A DNA stretch of 64,000 bases from Jiangella ureilytica (GTDB lineage: Bacteria; Actinomycetota; Actinomycetes; Jiangellales; Jiangellaceae), in NCBI RefSeq assembly GCF_004348545.1, contig NZ_SMKL01000009.1, positions 1 to 64,000 on the forward strand. The letters run 5' to 3'. Positions within the stretch are counted from its first letter, which is position 1. Each line of letters starts with the position of its first letter. The notes below the pieces were generated by a model that was given only the letters and a program-made list of their open reading frames with translations, had not been told where the DNA came from and made no database searches. The translations under genes were made by a program, and so were the position numbers. Positions 1-9,632 of this stretch are shown here, piece after piece.

Positions 1-10
1 GGGTGAAGTC

Positions 11-68
11 GGGCCGGGGTGGTGAAGACGACCGGCGGTCGTGGAGACGGGCCGGGGTGGTGGAGACG
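11..68. repeat. Imperfect 20-bp direct repeat at window start
   Basis: The 20 bases at 11-30 recur at 49-68 with one difference (GGGCCGGGGTGGTG followed by RAGACG). They lie just downstream of the TetR gene on the minus strand. No gene is seen in bases 1-73. The function is unknown and the upstream context is cut off. Confidence 0.5.
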
Positions 69-73
69 GGCCG

Positions 74-643
74 TCAGTCGCGGGCGAGGACGACGGTGAG
101 GGCGTCGGCGGCGGCCGAGCGGACCCCCGTCAGGCCTGCACCGTCGGCCAGGGCGCCGAGCACGGCGCCGTCGACCACCGCCAGCACCACCTGCGGCGGC
201 GGTGCCGCGCCGACCCCGGACCGCTCGAGCACCGTCGCCACCGCATCGAGAGCGGCGGCGTTGGTGCGCCGGGCGGCCGCGGCGAACAGCGGCTCGCGCG
301 CGGCGAGCACGTACCGCTCGTACCAGGCGACCAGCGCGCCGTACTCGTCCGGCGTCAGGAGGGTCGCGATCATCCGCGCGACGGCCGCACCGCCGCGGCG
401 CCGGGCCGGCAGGGCGTCGACGGCGGCGGTCATGCGGGCGACGTCGGCTTCGGCCAGAGCGTCGACGGCGGCGCGGCGCAGTTCGGCGAGGTCGGCGAAG
501 TAGTAGGTGGTGGCGCCGAGCGGCACGCCGGCCCGGCCCGCCACGGCGCGGTGCGCCACCGCCTCGAGCCCGCCCGACTGCAGCAGCTCGGCGGCGGCCC
601 GCACCAGCGCGGCTCGGCGCTGTTCGCCCTTGGCGGTGCTCAT
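74..643 (-). CDS. TetR-family transcriptional regulator
   Basis: This 189-residue protein is a probable ligand-responsive repressor. An N-terminal helix-turn-helix (about residues 10-55, with GVPLGATTYYFADLAEL as the recognition-helix region) is followed by an alpha-helical ligand domain with the usual TetR length. The start ATG at 641-643 overlaps the stop of the upstream SMR exporter gene by one base (TGATG), so the two are translationally coupled and form a two-gene operon. A longer upstream reading frame exists but lies antisense-shifted through the exporter and was discarded. The arrangement suggests it represses its own operon and relieves repression when the exporter substrate is present. 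The ligand is unknown. Confidence 0.85.
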   Translation of the reverse strand: MSTAKGEQRRAALVRAAAELLQSGGLEAVAHRAVAGRAGVPLGATTYYFADLAELRRAAVDALAEADVARMTAAVDALPARRRGGAAVARMIATLLTPDEYGALVAWYERYVLAAREPLFAAAARRTNAAALDAVATVLERSGVGAAPPPQVVLAVVDGAVLGALADGAGLTGVRSAAADALTVVLARD

Positions 644-969
644 CAGTGCGCGCCGCCGCCGGCGAGGTTCAGCAGGATCACCCCGGACACGATGAGGCCG
701 ATCGCCGCGATGCGCAAGAACGACGCGGGGTCGTCGAAGAAGATCATGCCGACGATGGCCGTGCCGGCCGCGCCGATGCCGGTCCAGACCGCGTAGGCGG
801 TGCCGACCGGCAGCTCGCGCAGGCCGAGGCCCAGCAGCAGCATGCTGACCACGACGGTGACGGCGAAGCTGACGCTCGGCCACAGTCGGCTGAAGCCGTG
901 CGACTCCTTGAGCGAGACCGCGAACGCCGTCTCGAACAGCCCGCCGACGATCACGTAGAGCCACGCCAT
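643..969 (-). CDS. SMR-family efflux protein, SugE/Gdx-like
   Basis: This 108-residue protein has the size and four predicted membrane helices of the small multidrug resistance family, whose members act as dimers and exchange cationic substrates for protons. The essential membrane Glu is E13 in helix 1 (GLFETAFAVSLK). The phrases HGFSRLWPS and LPVGTAYAVWTGIGA are those of the SugE/Gdx branch, which exports guanidinium in characterised members, rather than of EmrE. It is the first gene of an operon with the TetR regulator. No guanidine riboswitch is seen in the roughly 100-base region upstream; control appears to be by TetR. The substrate (guanidinium or quaternary ammonium) is inferred from family only. 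Confidence 0.85.
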   Translation of the reverse strand: MAWLYVIVGGLFETAFAVSLKESHGFSRLWPSVSFAVTVVVSMLLLGLGLRELPVGTAYAVWTGIGAAGTAIVGMIFFDDPASFLRIAAIGLIVSGVILLNLAGGGAH

Positions 970-998
970 GGTGTCCTCCTGGTCCTCTCGTCAATTCC

Positions 999-1035
999 TG
1001 TACGAATGTATCAAAAAACTGGGACAGTAGTACAA
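999..1035 (-). promoter_or_regulatory. Putative promoter and TetR operator of the SMR-TetR operon
   Basis: On the minus strand TTGTAC (1030-1035) and GATACA (1007-1012) are separated by 17 bases, a plausible -35/-10 pair for the SMR gene. The imperfect palindrome TGTACGAATGTATCA (999-1013) overlaps the -10 box and is a candidate TetR operator. The stretch is AT-rich compared with its surroundings. No transcript data are available. Confidence 0.4.
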
Positions 1036-1076
1036 CTCGGCGGCGCCGTGACGCCCGAGGTGGGAGACTCGACTCC

Positions 1077-2045
1077 GTGATCGGTGACTACAAGGGCTTC
1101 CGCTCGGGCTTCGCCTGCTTCGTCGGGCGGCCCAACGCGGGCAAGTCGACCCTGACCAACGCGATGGTCGGCGAGAAGATCGCGATCACCTCGAACCGGC
1201 CGCAGACCACCCGCCACGCCATCCGCGGCATCGTGCACCGCTCCGACGGCCAGCTGGTCATCGTCGACACCCCGGGCCTGCACCGGCCGCGGACGCTGCT
1301 GGGCCAGCGGCTCAATGACCTCGTCCGCACCACGTGGTCCGAGGTCGACGTCATCGGGGTGTGCTTCCCGGCCAACGAGGACATCGGCACCGGCGACCGG
1401 TACATCGCCGGCGAGATGGCCGCCATCGGGCGGACGCCGAAGATCGCCGTCGTCACGAAGAGCGATCTCGTCGGACCCGGCCGGCTGGCCGAGCAGCTGG
1501 CCGGCGTCGCCGCGCTCGGCGAGGAGGCGGGCATCGCGTGGGCCGACGTGGTCCCGGTGTCCGCGGCTGAACGACTTGCGGCCTCGGCTGAGAAGCGTGC
1601 CTCGGCCGGGCGTGACCAGGTCGAGCTGCTCGCCGAGCTGTTCCTCGCGCAGATGCCCGAGGGCCCGCCGCTCTACCCCGACGGCGAGCTCACCGACGAG
1701 CCCGAGGAGACGCTGGTCGCCGAGCTGGTCCGCGAGGCCGCGCTCGAGGGCGTCCGCGACGAGCTGCCGCACTCCATCGCCGTCGTCGTCGAGGAGATGA
1801 TCCCCCGCGAGGACCGCCCCGCCGATCGGCCGCTGCTCGACATCCACGCCAGCCTCTACGTCGAGCGCGACAGCCAGAAGGCCATCGTCATCGGCAAGAA
1901 GGGCGCCCGGTTACGCGAGGTGGGCACCAATGCGCGCACCCAGATCGAGCGGCTGCTCGGCACCCCCGTCTACCTGGACCTGCACGTGAAGGTCGCCAAG
2001 GACTGGCAGCGCGATCCGAAGCAGCTCGGGAAGCTCGGCTTCTGA
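1077..2045 (+). CDS. era: GTPase Era, with an in-frame inserted repeat peptide
   Basis: Era is a GTPase that binds 16S rRNA and helps 30S ribosome assembly. The 322-residue protein shows the P-loop GRPNAGKS (17-24), switch region RPQTTRH, DTPG (64-67), TKSD (127-130) and a C-terminal KH domain with IGKKG (272-276). The start is the GTG at 1077, just before the conserved N-terminus. Between VPVSA (about 160-164) and RDQVELL (179-185), where other actinobacterial Eras have only a few residues, there is an extra segment reading LAASAEKRASAG. It is encoded by a 26-base repeat found elsewhere in the window (1581-1606). The reading frame is intact, so the protein is probably functional. It lies upstream of leuA. 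Confidence 0.95.
   Translation: MIGDYKGFRSGFACFVGRPNAGKSTLTNAMVGEKIAITSNRPQTTRHAIRGIVHRSDGQLVIVDTPGLHRPRTLLGQRLNDLVRTTWSEVDVIGVCFPANEDIGTGDRYIAGEMAAIGRTPKIAVVTKSDLVGPGRLAEQLAGVAALGEEAGIAWADVVPVSAAERLAASAEKRASAGRDQVELLAELFLAQMPEGPPLYPDGELTDEPEETLVAELVREAALEGVRDELPHSIAVVVEEMIPREDRPADRPLLDIHASLYVERDSQKAIVIGKKGARLREVGTNARTQIERLLGTPVYLDLHVKVAKDWQRDPKQLGKLGF
1581..1606 (+). repeat. 26-bp dispersed element, copy 1 (inside era)
   Basis: Structure: GCCTCGGC, then the core TGAGAAGCGT, then GCCTCGGC again. It is identical over all 26 bases to the copy at 56147-56172 (opposite strand) and matches 22 of 26 bases of the copy at 23913-23938. Here it is translated in frame as AASAEKRASA within Era. It resembles in behaviour the intragenic palindromic elements known from Rickettsia, but it is not of that family as far as can be seen. 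Confidence 0.75.
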
Positions 2046-2067
2046 CCGGGTGCTAGAGTCTCTGTTC

Positions 2068-3944
<1,877 letters not shown>

Positions 3945-3953
3945 CACGGCGAA

Positions 3954-3965
3954 TGGTATAGACCA
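3954..3965. promoter_or_regulatory. DasR-like (dre) operator upstream of the carboxypeptidase gene
   Basis: TGGTATAGACCA (extended as the palindrome ATGGTATAGACCAT, 3953-3966) differs by one base from the core TGGTCTAGACCA bound by DasR, the GntR/HutC repressor of aminosugar metabolism in Streptomyces. A TTGACA (3941-3946) lies just upstream, and the dacB start is 50 bases downstream. The regulator itself is not in the window. Confidence 0.5.
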
Positions 3966-4014
3966 TCGTCGTCGCTCTCCGGATCGATCATCCCCCGATG
4001 CCGAGGAGCGAACG

Positions 4015-5595
4015 ATGGCCAGCTGGACCCGCAACCTGGCCGTCACCGCCGGCGCCACCGCGCTGGTCGTGACGGGGAACGTCGCCTCCCACCTCCTGGC
4101 GGCGGAGCCTGATGCGGCTCCGGCCGGCGCGACACCGGCCACCGACGCCCTGACCGCCGACCTCGACGCGATCCTCGCGGACCCGCGGCTCGACGGCGGT
4201 CAGGCGTCGGTCGTCGTACGCGACGCCGCGACGGGCGAGACCCTCTACGAACACGACGGCGACCAGCGGCTGATGCCGGCGTCGAACGAGAAGCTGCTGA
4301 CGTCGGCCATCGCGCTGGACGTGCTCGGGCCGGACCACACGTTCGCCACCACCGTCGCCACGTCCGGCCGGCGGACCGGCCCGATCCTGCGCGGCGACGT
4401 GTACCTGCGCGGTACCGGCGACCCCACCCTGCTCGCCGAGGACTACGCCGAGCTGGCGAAGCAACTGGCCGACGACGGCGTCCGCGTGGTCAGCGGGCGG
4501 GTGCTGGCCGACGACACCTGGTTCGACGACGTCCGGCTCGGCAACGACTGGGCCTGGGACGACGAGCCGTACTACTACGCGGCGCCGGTGTCGGCGCTCA
4601 CCGTCGCGCCGGACACCGACTACGACGCCGGCACCGTCATCGTGAACGTCGACCCGGGCGCCGCCGCCGGCGCGCCCGCCGTCGTGACCCTCACGCCGCA
4701 CACCGGCGCCGTCACCATCGTCAACGAGGCCACCACCGGCACGAGCAACGACGTCTCCGTGGAACGCGAGCACGGCAGCGACCGCATCGTCGTCTCCGGC
4801 ACCGTCGCGGCCGGCGGCAACGGCGCGAGCGAGTGGGCCAGCGTCGAGGAGCCCACCGACTATGCCGCCGACGTGTTCGTCCGCGCGCTGGCCGCCGAGG
4901 GCGTGCGGGTCACCGGCGGGATCGGCCGCGGCACCACACCGGAGGGCGCCACCGTCGTCGCCGAGCACGAGTCGATGCCGCTGAGCGAGCTGCTCACCCC
5001 GTTCCTCAAGCTCAGCAACAACGGACACGCCGAGGTGCTGATCAAGGCGATGGGACGCGAGGTCTCCGGCGCCGGCACCTGGGCGGCCGGGCTGGCGGTC
5101 CTGCGCGCCGAGCTGGCGGACTACGGCGTCGACACCGCCACCATCGCCAACCGCGACGGCTCCGGGCTCTCGCGGCGCAACCTGATCCCGGCCGCCGAGC
5201 TGGCCGACCTGCTGGTCGCCGCGCAGGACCGGCCCTGGTTCGGCACCTGGTACGAGGCACTGCCGATCGCCGGCGTCTCGGACCGCATGGTGGGCGGCAC
5301 GCTGCGCTCGCGGATGGCGGGCACGCCGGCGGCCGGGAACGTGCACGCCAAGACCGGCTCGCTCACCGGCGCGTCGTCACTCTCGGGCTACGTCGACGAC
5401 GCCGACGGCCGGCGGCTGGTCTTCTCGGTCGTGCTCAACGACTACCTGAGCGGCAAGCCCAGCGACCTGGAGGACCGCATCGCCGTCCGCCTCGCCACCC
5501 ACACCGAGGACGGCGCGGCCGCGGCCGCTCGCACCGACATCCCGGCCGTCGACCTCCCCGACGACGTCGAGTGCTCCTGGGTCAAAACCTGCTGA
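4015..5595 (+). CDS. dacB: D-alanyl-D-alanine carboxypeptidase/endopeptidase (PBP4, family S13)
   Basis: This exported low-molecular-weight penicillin-binding protein trims peptidoglycan stem peptides or cross-links. In 526 residues the three active-site motifs are present in order: SNEK (about 89-92, nucleophile Ser), SNN (334-336) and KTG (446-448). The N-terminus WTRNLAVTAGATALVV is a hydrophobic signal or anchor, and the long insert between the first two motifs is typical of PBP4. It starts at ATG 4015. A dre-like operator upstream suggests a link to aminosugar (wall turnover) signals. The gene stands alone between leuA and a small membrane protein. Confidence 0.93.
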   Translation: MASWTRNLAVTAGATALVVTGNVASHLLAAEPDAAPAGATPATDALTADLDAILADPRLDGGQASVVVRDAATGETLYEHDGDQRLMPASNEKLLTSAIALDVLGPDHTFATTVATSGRRTGPILRGDVYLRGTGDPTLLAEDYAELAKQLADDGVRVVSGRVLADDTWFDDVRLGNDWAWDDEPYYYAAPVSALTVAPDTDYDAGTVIVNVDPGAAAGAPAVVTLTPHTGAVTIVNEATTGTSNDVSVEREHGSDRIVVSGTVAAGGNGASEWASVEEPTDYAADVFVRALAAEGVRVTGGIGRGTTPEGATVVAEHESMPLSELLTPFLKLSNNGHAEVLIKAMGREVSGAGTWAAGLAVLRAELADYGVDTATIANRDGSGLSRRNLIPAAELADLLVAAQDRPWFGTWYEALPIAGVSDRMVGGTLRSRMAGTPAAGNVHAKTGSLTGASSLSGYVDDADGRRLVFSVVLNDYLSGKPSDLEDRIAVRLATHTEDGAAAAARTDIPAVDLPDDVECSWVKTC

Positions 5596-5664
5596 CGCGT
5601 GGATCATGGTGGCAGCGCGGAGTCGCCCTGGTGTCGTGTCCGGCCCGGCTGTCATCATCGGGCC

Positions 5665-6003
5665 ATGACCGCACCGACTCCCAGGCCGATCAACCCGTAC
5701 CAGGTGGCGCTCGGCATCCTGGCGCTCGGGGGGTTGCTGGTCGGGCTGATCCTGGTCCTCGCCAACCAGCCCTATGACGACTTCGGGTACGACGAGGAGG
5801 GATCGGCGGCGGGCCGGGCGGCGGGCGTGCTGCTGCTCTGTGTGGGCGCCGCGCTGGGCATCGCCTGGCTGGCCGTGTCGGCGCTGCTGTGGAAGCCGGG
5901 ACCGCCGCGGCCGGCGACGCCCGCGGCCGCGTGGAACGGTCAGTACGACCACGTCGCGCCGGAGCCGCCGCGGGACCATGGGACGGCTACCCTGGACAGG
6001 TGA
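5665..6003 (+). CDS. Small two-helix membrane protein, unknown function
   Basis: This 112-residue protein is not recognised. It has two predicted membrane helices (about residues 12-32, [20 protein letters not shown], and 53-75, [19 protein letters not shown]) joined by an acidic loop, then a proline-rich cytosolic tail. The ATG at 5665 is preferred over an upstream start because the extra N-terminus is not protein-like. Its stop overlaps the recO GTG start by four bases (GTGA), so the two are probably co-translated, although recO also has its own -10 box within the end of this gene. Confidence 0.7.
   Translation: MTAPTPRPINPYQVALGILALGGLLVGLILVLANQPYDDFGYDEEGSAAGRAAGVLLLCVGAALGIAWLAVSALLWKPGPPRPATPAAAWNGQYDHVAPEPPRDHGTATLDR
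5988..6000 (+). promoter_or_regulatory. -10 box of recO (leaderless transcript)
   Basis: TACCCT at 5988-5993 lies 6 bases before the GTG start of recO, placing the expected transcription start at the start codon. A matching pattern (TAnnnT then 6-10 bases then ATG/GTG) recurs before leuL, the 34093 gene, dgt and dnaG. Confidence 0.45.
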
Positions 6004-6728
6004 GCCTCTACCGTGACGAAGGGGTCGTGCTGCGCACCCAGAAACTGGGCGAGGCCGACCGCATCGTCACGCTGCTCACCAGGAACAACGGCCGCGTCCG
6101 CGCCGTGGGCAAGGGGGTGCGGCGCACCACCAGCCGGTTCGGGGCGCGGCTCGAGCCGTTCATGCACGTCGACTGCCAGTTCGCCACGGGGCGCACGCTC
6201 GACATCGTCACGCAGGCCGAAACCATCGCGCCGTACGGCATGAGCATCACCGACGACTACGGGCGATACACCGCCGGCACCGCCATGCTCGAGACCGCCG
6301 AGCGGCTCACCGCCGAGGAGCGCGAGCCGGCCGTCCAGCAGTACCTGCTGCTCGTGGGTGCGCTGCGCACGCTCGCCGGCGCCGCGCACGATCCCGGGCT
6401 GGTCCTCGACGCCTACCTGCTGCGGGGGCTGTCGGTCGCCGGGTTCGCGCCGAGCTTCGCCGACTGCGTCCGCTGCGACGCGCAGGGGCCGCACCGGCTG
6501 TTCTCGGTCCAGGCCGGCGGCATGGTGTGCGGGTCGTGCCGCCCGTCGGGGACGGTGGCTCCGTCGGCCGACACCGTCGCCCTGCTGGCCGCGCTGCTCA
6601 GCGGCGACTGGCCGGCCGCCGACTCCAGCCAGCCGCGCACCCGCCGCGAGGCCAGCGGCATCACCGCCGCGTTCCTGCAGTGGCACCTCGAACGCGGGCT
6701 CCGCTCGCTCGGCCTGGTGGAACGGTGA
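6000..6728 (+). CDS. recO: DNA repair protein RecO
   Basis: RecO anneals DNA and loads RecA at gaps in the RecF pathway. The 242-residue protein begins [22 protein letters not shown] with the expected N-terminal OB fold, followed by a helical domain. A zinc-finger-like Cys set, CVRC and CGSC (about residues 157-182), matches the family. The GTG at 6000 gives the conserved N-terminus; a longer frame begins inside the preceding gene and is rejected. recO is followed by uppS with a four-base overlap, an order conserved in many actinobacteria. Confidence 0.95.
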   Translation: MSLYRDEGVVLRTQKLGEADRIVTLLTRNNGRVRAVGKGVRRTTSRFGARLEPFMHVDCQFATGRTLDIVTQAETIAPYGMSITDDYGRYTAGTAMLETAERLTAEEREPAVQQYLLLVGALRTLAGAAHDPGLVLDAYLLRGLSVAGFAPSFADCVRCDAQGPHRLFSVQAGGMVCGSCRPSGTVAPSADTVALLAALLSGDWPAADSSQPRTRREASGITAAFLQWHLERGLRSLGLVER

Positions 6729-7510
6729 AGCGCACCTACACACCGCCCACGCCGCACCCGTCCGGAGCCGTCCCGCCGCCCGTCCCCGCGGACCTCGTGC
6801 CGGCGCACGTCGCGCTGGTCATGGACGGCAACGGGCGCTGGGCCAACGCCCGCGGGCTGCCGCGTACCAGGGGCCACGAGGCCGGCGAGGCCGTGCTGCT
6901 CGACGTCATCCACGGCGCCATCGAGATCGGCGTGCGCTACCTGTCGGTGTACGCGTTCTCGACGGAGAACTGGCGCCGCTCGCCCGAGGAGGTGCGCTTC
7001 CTCATGGGCTTCAACCGCACCGTCATCCACCGCCGTCGCGACGAGCTCGACGCGCTCGGCGTGCGGATCCGCTGGGCCGGCCGCCGACCCCGGCTGTGGA
7101 AGAGCGTCATCGGCGAGCTCCAGGATGCCGAGCGGCGCACCCGCGACAACGACGTCATCACGTTGCAGTTCTGCGTCAACTACGGCGGCCGGGCCGAGCT
7201 CGGCGACGCCGCGGCCGCGCTGGCCGCCGACGTCGCCGCGGGCCGGGTGAAGCCGGACAAGGTGAACGAACGGACCCTCGGCCGCTACCTCTACAACCCC
7301 GACCTGCCCGACGTCGACCTGTTCGTCCGGCCGTCGGGGGAGCAGCGCACGTCGAACTTCATGCTCTGGCAGTCGGCGTACGCCGAGATGGTCTTCCTCG
7401 ACACCCTGTGGCCCGACTTCGACCGGCGCCGGCTGTGGGATGCCATCGAGATCTACGCCCGGCGCGACCGCCGGTACGGGGGCGCCGACCCGGCCGCCCC
7501 CGCCGTCTGA
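6725..7510 (+). CDS. uppS: Isoprenyl transferase (polyprenyl diphosphate synthase)
   Basis: This cis-prenyltransferase makes the polyprenyl diphosphate lipid carrier for peptidoglycan and other wall polymers. The 261-residue protein has MDGNGRWA (33-40, catalytic Asp34), the [13 protein letters not shown] motif, and [15 protein letters not shown] near the C-terminus for diphosphate binding. Chain length (C50 or C55) cannot be told from sequence alone. The GTG start overlaps the recO stop (GTGA), indicating translational coupling. A proline-rich N-terminal extension of about 25 residues is usual in actinobacteria. Confidence 0.94.
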   Translation: MKRTYTPPTPHPSGAVPPPVPADLVPAHVALVMDGNGRWANARGLPRTRGHEAGEAVLLDVIHGAIEIGVRYLSVYAFSTENWRRSPEEVRFLMGFNRTVIHRRRDELDALGVRIRWAGRRPRLWKSVIGELQDAERRTRDNDVITLQFCVNYGGRAELGDAAAALAADVAAGRVKPDKVNERTLGRYLYNPDLPDVDLFVRPSGEQRTSNFMLWQSAYAEMVFLDTLWPDFDRRRLWDAIEIYARRDRRYGGADPAAPAV

Positions 7511-7532
7511 CCCCGTTCGGGCGGCGAGCCCG

Positions 7533-7991
7533 TCAGACCGGCCCCATGTCGCGCTCCTCGCGCCAGCCCAGGTTGGTGGCCATGCGCGCCAGCACCTCGA
7601 CGGTGGCGCGGTACTCGTCGTCGGTGATGCCCTCGGTGACCCGCTGCCGGTCGGCCACGACCCGCGACTGGATGTCGGACAGTGCCTTCACCCCGGTCTC
7701 GGTGAGCGCCACGCGGTCGGGCCCGACGGGGGCGGCCCAGCCGCGGCTGCAGAGGTCGTCGACGACGGGGCGGACGGTGGGCATGTGCGGGGCCAGGTAC
7801 AGAGCGGCCTCGTCGTCGATCTGCGCGTACGTGGCCGGGCCGTCCTCGAGCAGGTTGAGGATCTGCCAGTGCCGTGGCGTGACGGCGGCGCTGCCCAGGA
7901 CGGCGTCGAACGACTGGTCGATCAGCCGGTCGACCAGCTTCAGCCAGTACCCGATCGGGTGCCGGTCCGCGGCCCCCCTCGACGCGTTCAT
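7533..7991 (-). CDS. MarR-like winged-helix regulator
   Basis: This 152-residue protein has the MarR layout: dimer helices at each end around a winged helix (about residues 45-110, PRHWQILNLLEDGPATYAQI and later LTETGVKALSDI). The ATG at 7991 is chosen because AGAGGAG stands 5 bases upstream; a longer start at 8009 lacks a ribosome site. It converges with uppS and has no obvious co-directional partner. The target and ligand are unknown. A 350-base region without a clear gene lies upstream. Confidence 0.8.
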   Translation of the reverse strand: MNASRGAADRHPIGYWLKLVDRLIDQSFDAVLGSAAVTPRHWQILNLLEDGPATYAQIDDEAALYLAPHMPTVRPVVDDLCSRGWAAPVGPDRVALTETGVKALSDIQSRVVADRQRVTEGITDDEYRATVEVLARMATNLGWREERDMGPV

Positions 7992-8129
7992 GACAGCTCC
8001 TCTGAGCACCGACGACTCATATCCGCGGGCGCACCGGAGAATGACTCACTCGCCACGATTGAACGCGCCATGATAGCGCTTCAGCGGGCACATTCTCGCC
8101 GACAACCGCGGCTTTCCTCTGACCAGATT

Positions 8130-8309
8130 ATGTGGACTCGGCCCGCCCTGTATCGCGTTGCCGACGTTCGTGACGAAGAAATGGCCGAGCGACGGCCCAG
8201 GCGAGCCGACCGGGGGAGCGGCGACCGGGGGGCGTTCGCGCGGTGGTTGGGCGCATTCGTCACGGGTTGGCATGAAACGCTCGACGAGTGTGATCATCGC
8301 ATTTCCTAG
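8130..8309 (+). CDS. Possible small protein in otherwise empty region 8010-8338
   Basis: The 330 bases between the MarR and sigma-factor genes have lower GC than the surroundings and no confident gene. The best candidate is a 59-residue frame from ATG 8130, beginning MWTRPALYRVADV and ending in an aromatic stretch FARWLGAFVTGWHETLDEC. No ribosome site is evident. The region also holds the divergent promoter zone for the MarR gene. Confidence 0.25.
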   Translation: MWTRPALYRVADVRDEEMAERRPRRADRGSGDRGAFARWLGAFVTGWHETLDECDHRIS

Positions 8310-8338
8310 ATCATGACCAGGTGCCCGGCGCATAGTGA

Positions 8339-9604
8339 TCATTCCGGTGGCGTGAGCCGGGCCGCCTTGCCCTCGAGATAGCGCTGCTCGGGCAGGCTGG
8401 TGGTGCGCTGGGCGGCGAGCCGGTAGGCGGCCCGCGCGGCGTCGTCGTCGCCGGCCATCTCGAGCAGGTGCGCGCGCACCGCCTCGAGCCGGTGGTGCTC
8501 GGCCAGCCGGGTGTCGCCGGACAGAGTCGCGAGCAGGTCGAGCCCCGCCCGCGGCCCGTGCACCATGGCGACGGCGACGGCGTGGTTGAGCGTGACCATG
8601 GGGTTGGGCGCGATGCGCTCGAGCACGTCGTACAGCGCCAGGATCTGCGCCCAGTCGGTGTCGTCGGCGGTGGGCGCCTCGTCGTGCACCGCGGCGATGG
8701 CGGCCTGTACCTGGTACGGCCCGAGCTCGCCGCTCTGCAGCGCGCCGGTGACCAGCGCGACACCCTCGTCGATGGCCTTGGCCGACCACAGGGCGCGGTC
8801 CTGCTCGGCGAGCGGCACGAGGCTGCCGTCGGGCCGGGTACGGGCCGGCCGGCGGGCATCGGTGAGCAGCATGAGCGCCAGCAGGCCGGTGACCTCGCCG
8901 TCACCGGGGAGCAGCCGGTGCACCTGGCGGGTCAGCCGGATGGCCTCGGCGGCGAGCTCGACGTGCTGCAGGTCGGCGCCGGACGTGGCGGTGTAGCCCT
9001 CGTTGAAGATCAGGTAGAGGACGTGCAGAACGGCGCGCAGGCGGTCGGCGCGGTCCTCTTCCGGCGGCAGGTCGAAGCGGGCGCCGGCGGTCTTGATGCT
9101 CTGCTTGGCCCGGCTGATGCGCTGCCCCATGGTGGCCTCGGGCACCATGAACGCCCGCGCGATCTGCGTGGTGGTGAGGCCGCCGACGGCGCGCAGGGTG
9201 AGCGCCACCTGCGACGGCGCCGACAGCGACGGATGGCAGCACATGAACAGCAGCGTGAGGGTGTCGTCGGAGTCGGCCGGCGCCTCGTCGGCGGGCGGCG
9301 CGGTGAACTGGTCGGCCGACGGCGTCAGCGCGGCCGCCGACTCCTCGCGCCGCCGCCGCGCCGATTCGCTGCGCAGCTGGTCGGTGAGGCGCCGCGACGC
9401 GACGGTGATGAGCCATGCGCGCGGGTTGTCGGGCACGCCCTCGTCGGGCCACTGCACCGCCGCGGCGAGCAGCGCGTCCTGGACGGCGTCCTCGGCGGCG
9501 TCGAAGTGCCCGTAGCGCCGCACGAGCGCACCCAGCACCTGCGGCGCCTGTTCGCGCAGCAGGTCGTCAACGCCCGCCGTATTCACCCCGTTCACCCGGC
9601 CCAT
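8339..9604 (-). CDS. ECF-type RNA polymerase sigma factor, ECF42-like
   Basis: In this 421-residue protein, sigma region 2 (about residues 15-85, FDAAEDAVQDALLAA and PRAWLITVASRRL) and region 4 (about 125-180, GLTTTQIARAFMVPEATMGQRISRAK) are followed by a 220-residue helical, TPR-like C-terminal extension ending near EQRYL. That architecture marks the ECF42 group, usually paired with a YCII/DGPF protein, which is not in this window. ATG 9604 is chosen; TTG 9625 is also possible. It lies only 28 bases downstream of znuB on the same strand, so read-through from the Zur-controlled znu operon is possible. There is no anti-sigma gene nearby, as expected for ECF42. Confidence 0.88.
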   Translation of the reverse strand: MGRVNGVNTAGVDDLLREQAPQVLGALVRRYGHFDAAEDAVQDALLAAAVQWPDEGVPDNPRAWLITVASRRLTDQLRSESARRRREESAAALTPSADQFTAPPADEAPADSDDTLTLLFMCCHPSLSAPSQVALTLRAVGGLTTTQIARAFMVPEATMGQRISRAKQSIKTAGARFDLPPEEDRADRLRAVLHVLYLIFNEGYTATSGADLQHVELAAEAIRLTRQVHRLLPGDGEVTGLLALMLLTDARRPARTRPDGSLVPLAEQDRALWSAKAIDEGVALVTGALQSGELGPYQVQAAIAAVHDEAPTADDTDWAQILALYDVLERIAPNPMVTLNHAVAVAMVHGPRAGLDLLATLSGDTRLAEHHRLEAVRAHLLEMAGDDDAARAAYRLAAQRTTSLPEQRYLEGKAARLTPPE

Positions 9605-9632
9605 TCTGGACCCTGCCACCGACAACGGCGGG

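Noticed and set aside
1455-1470. TKSD instead of NKxD in the Era G4 motif as a loss of function
   Set aside because: Thr at this position is common in actinobacterial Era proteins and compatible with guanine recognition.
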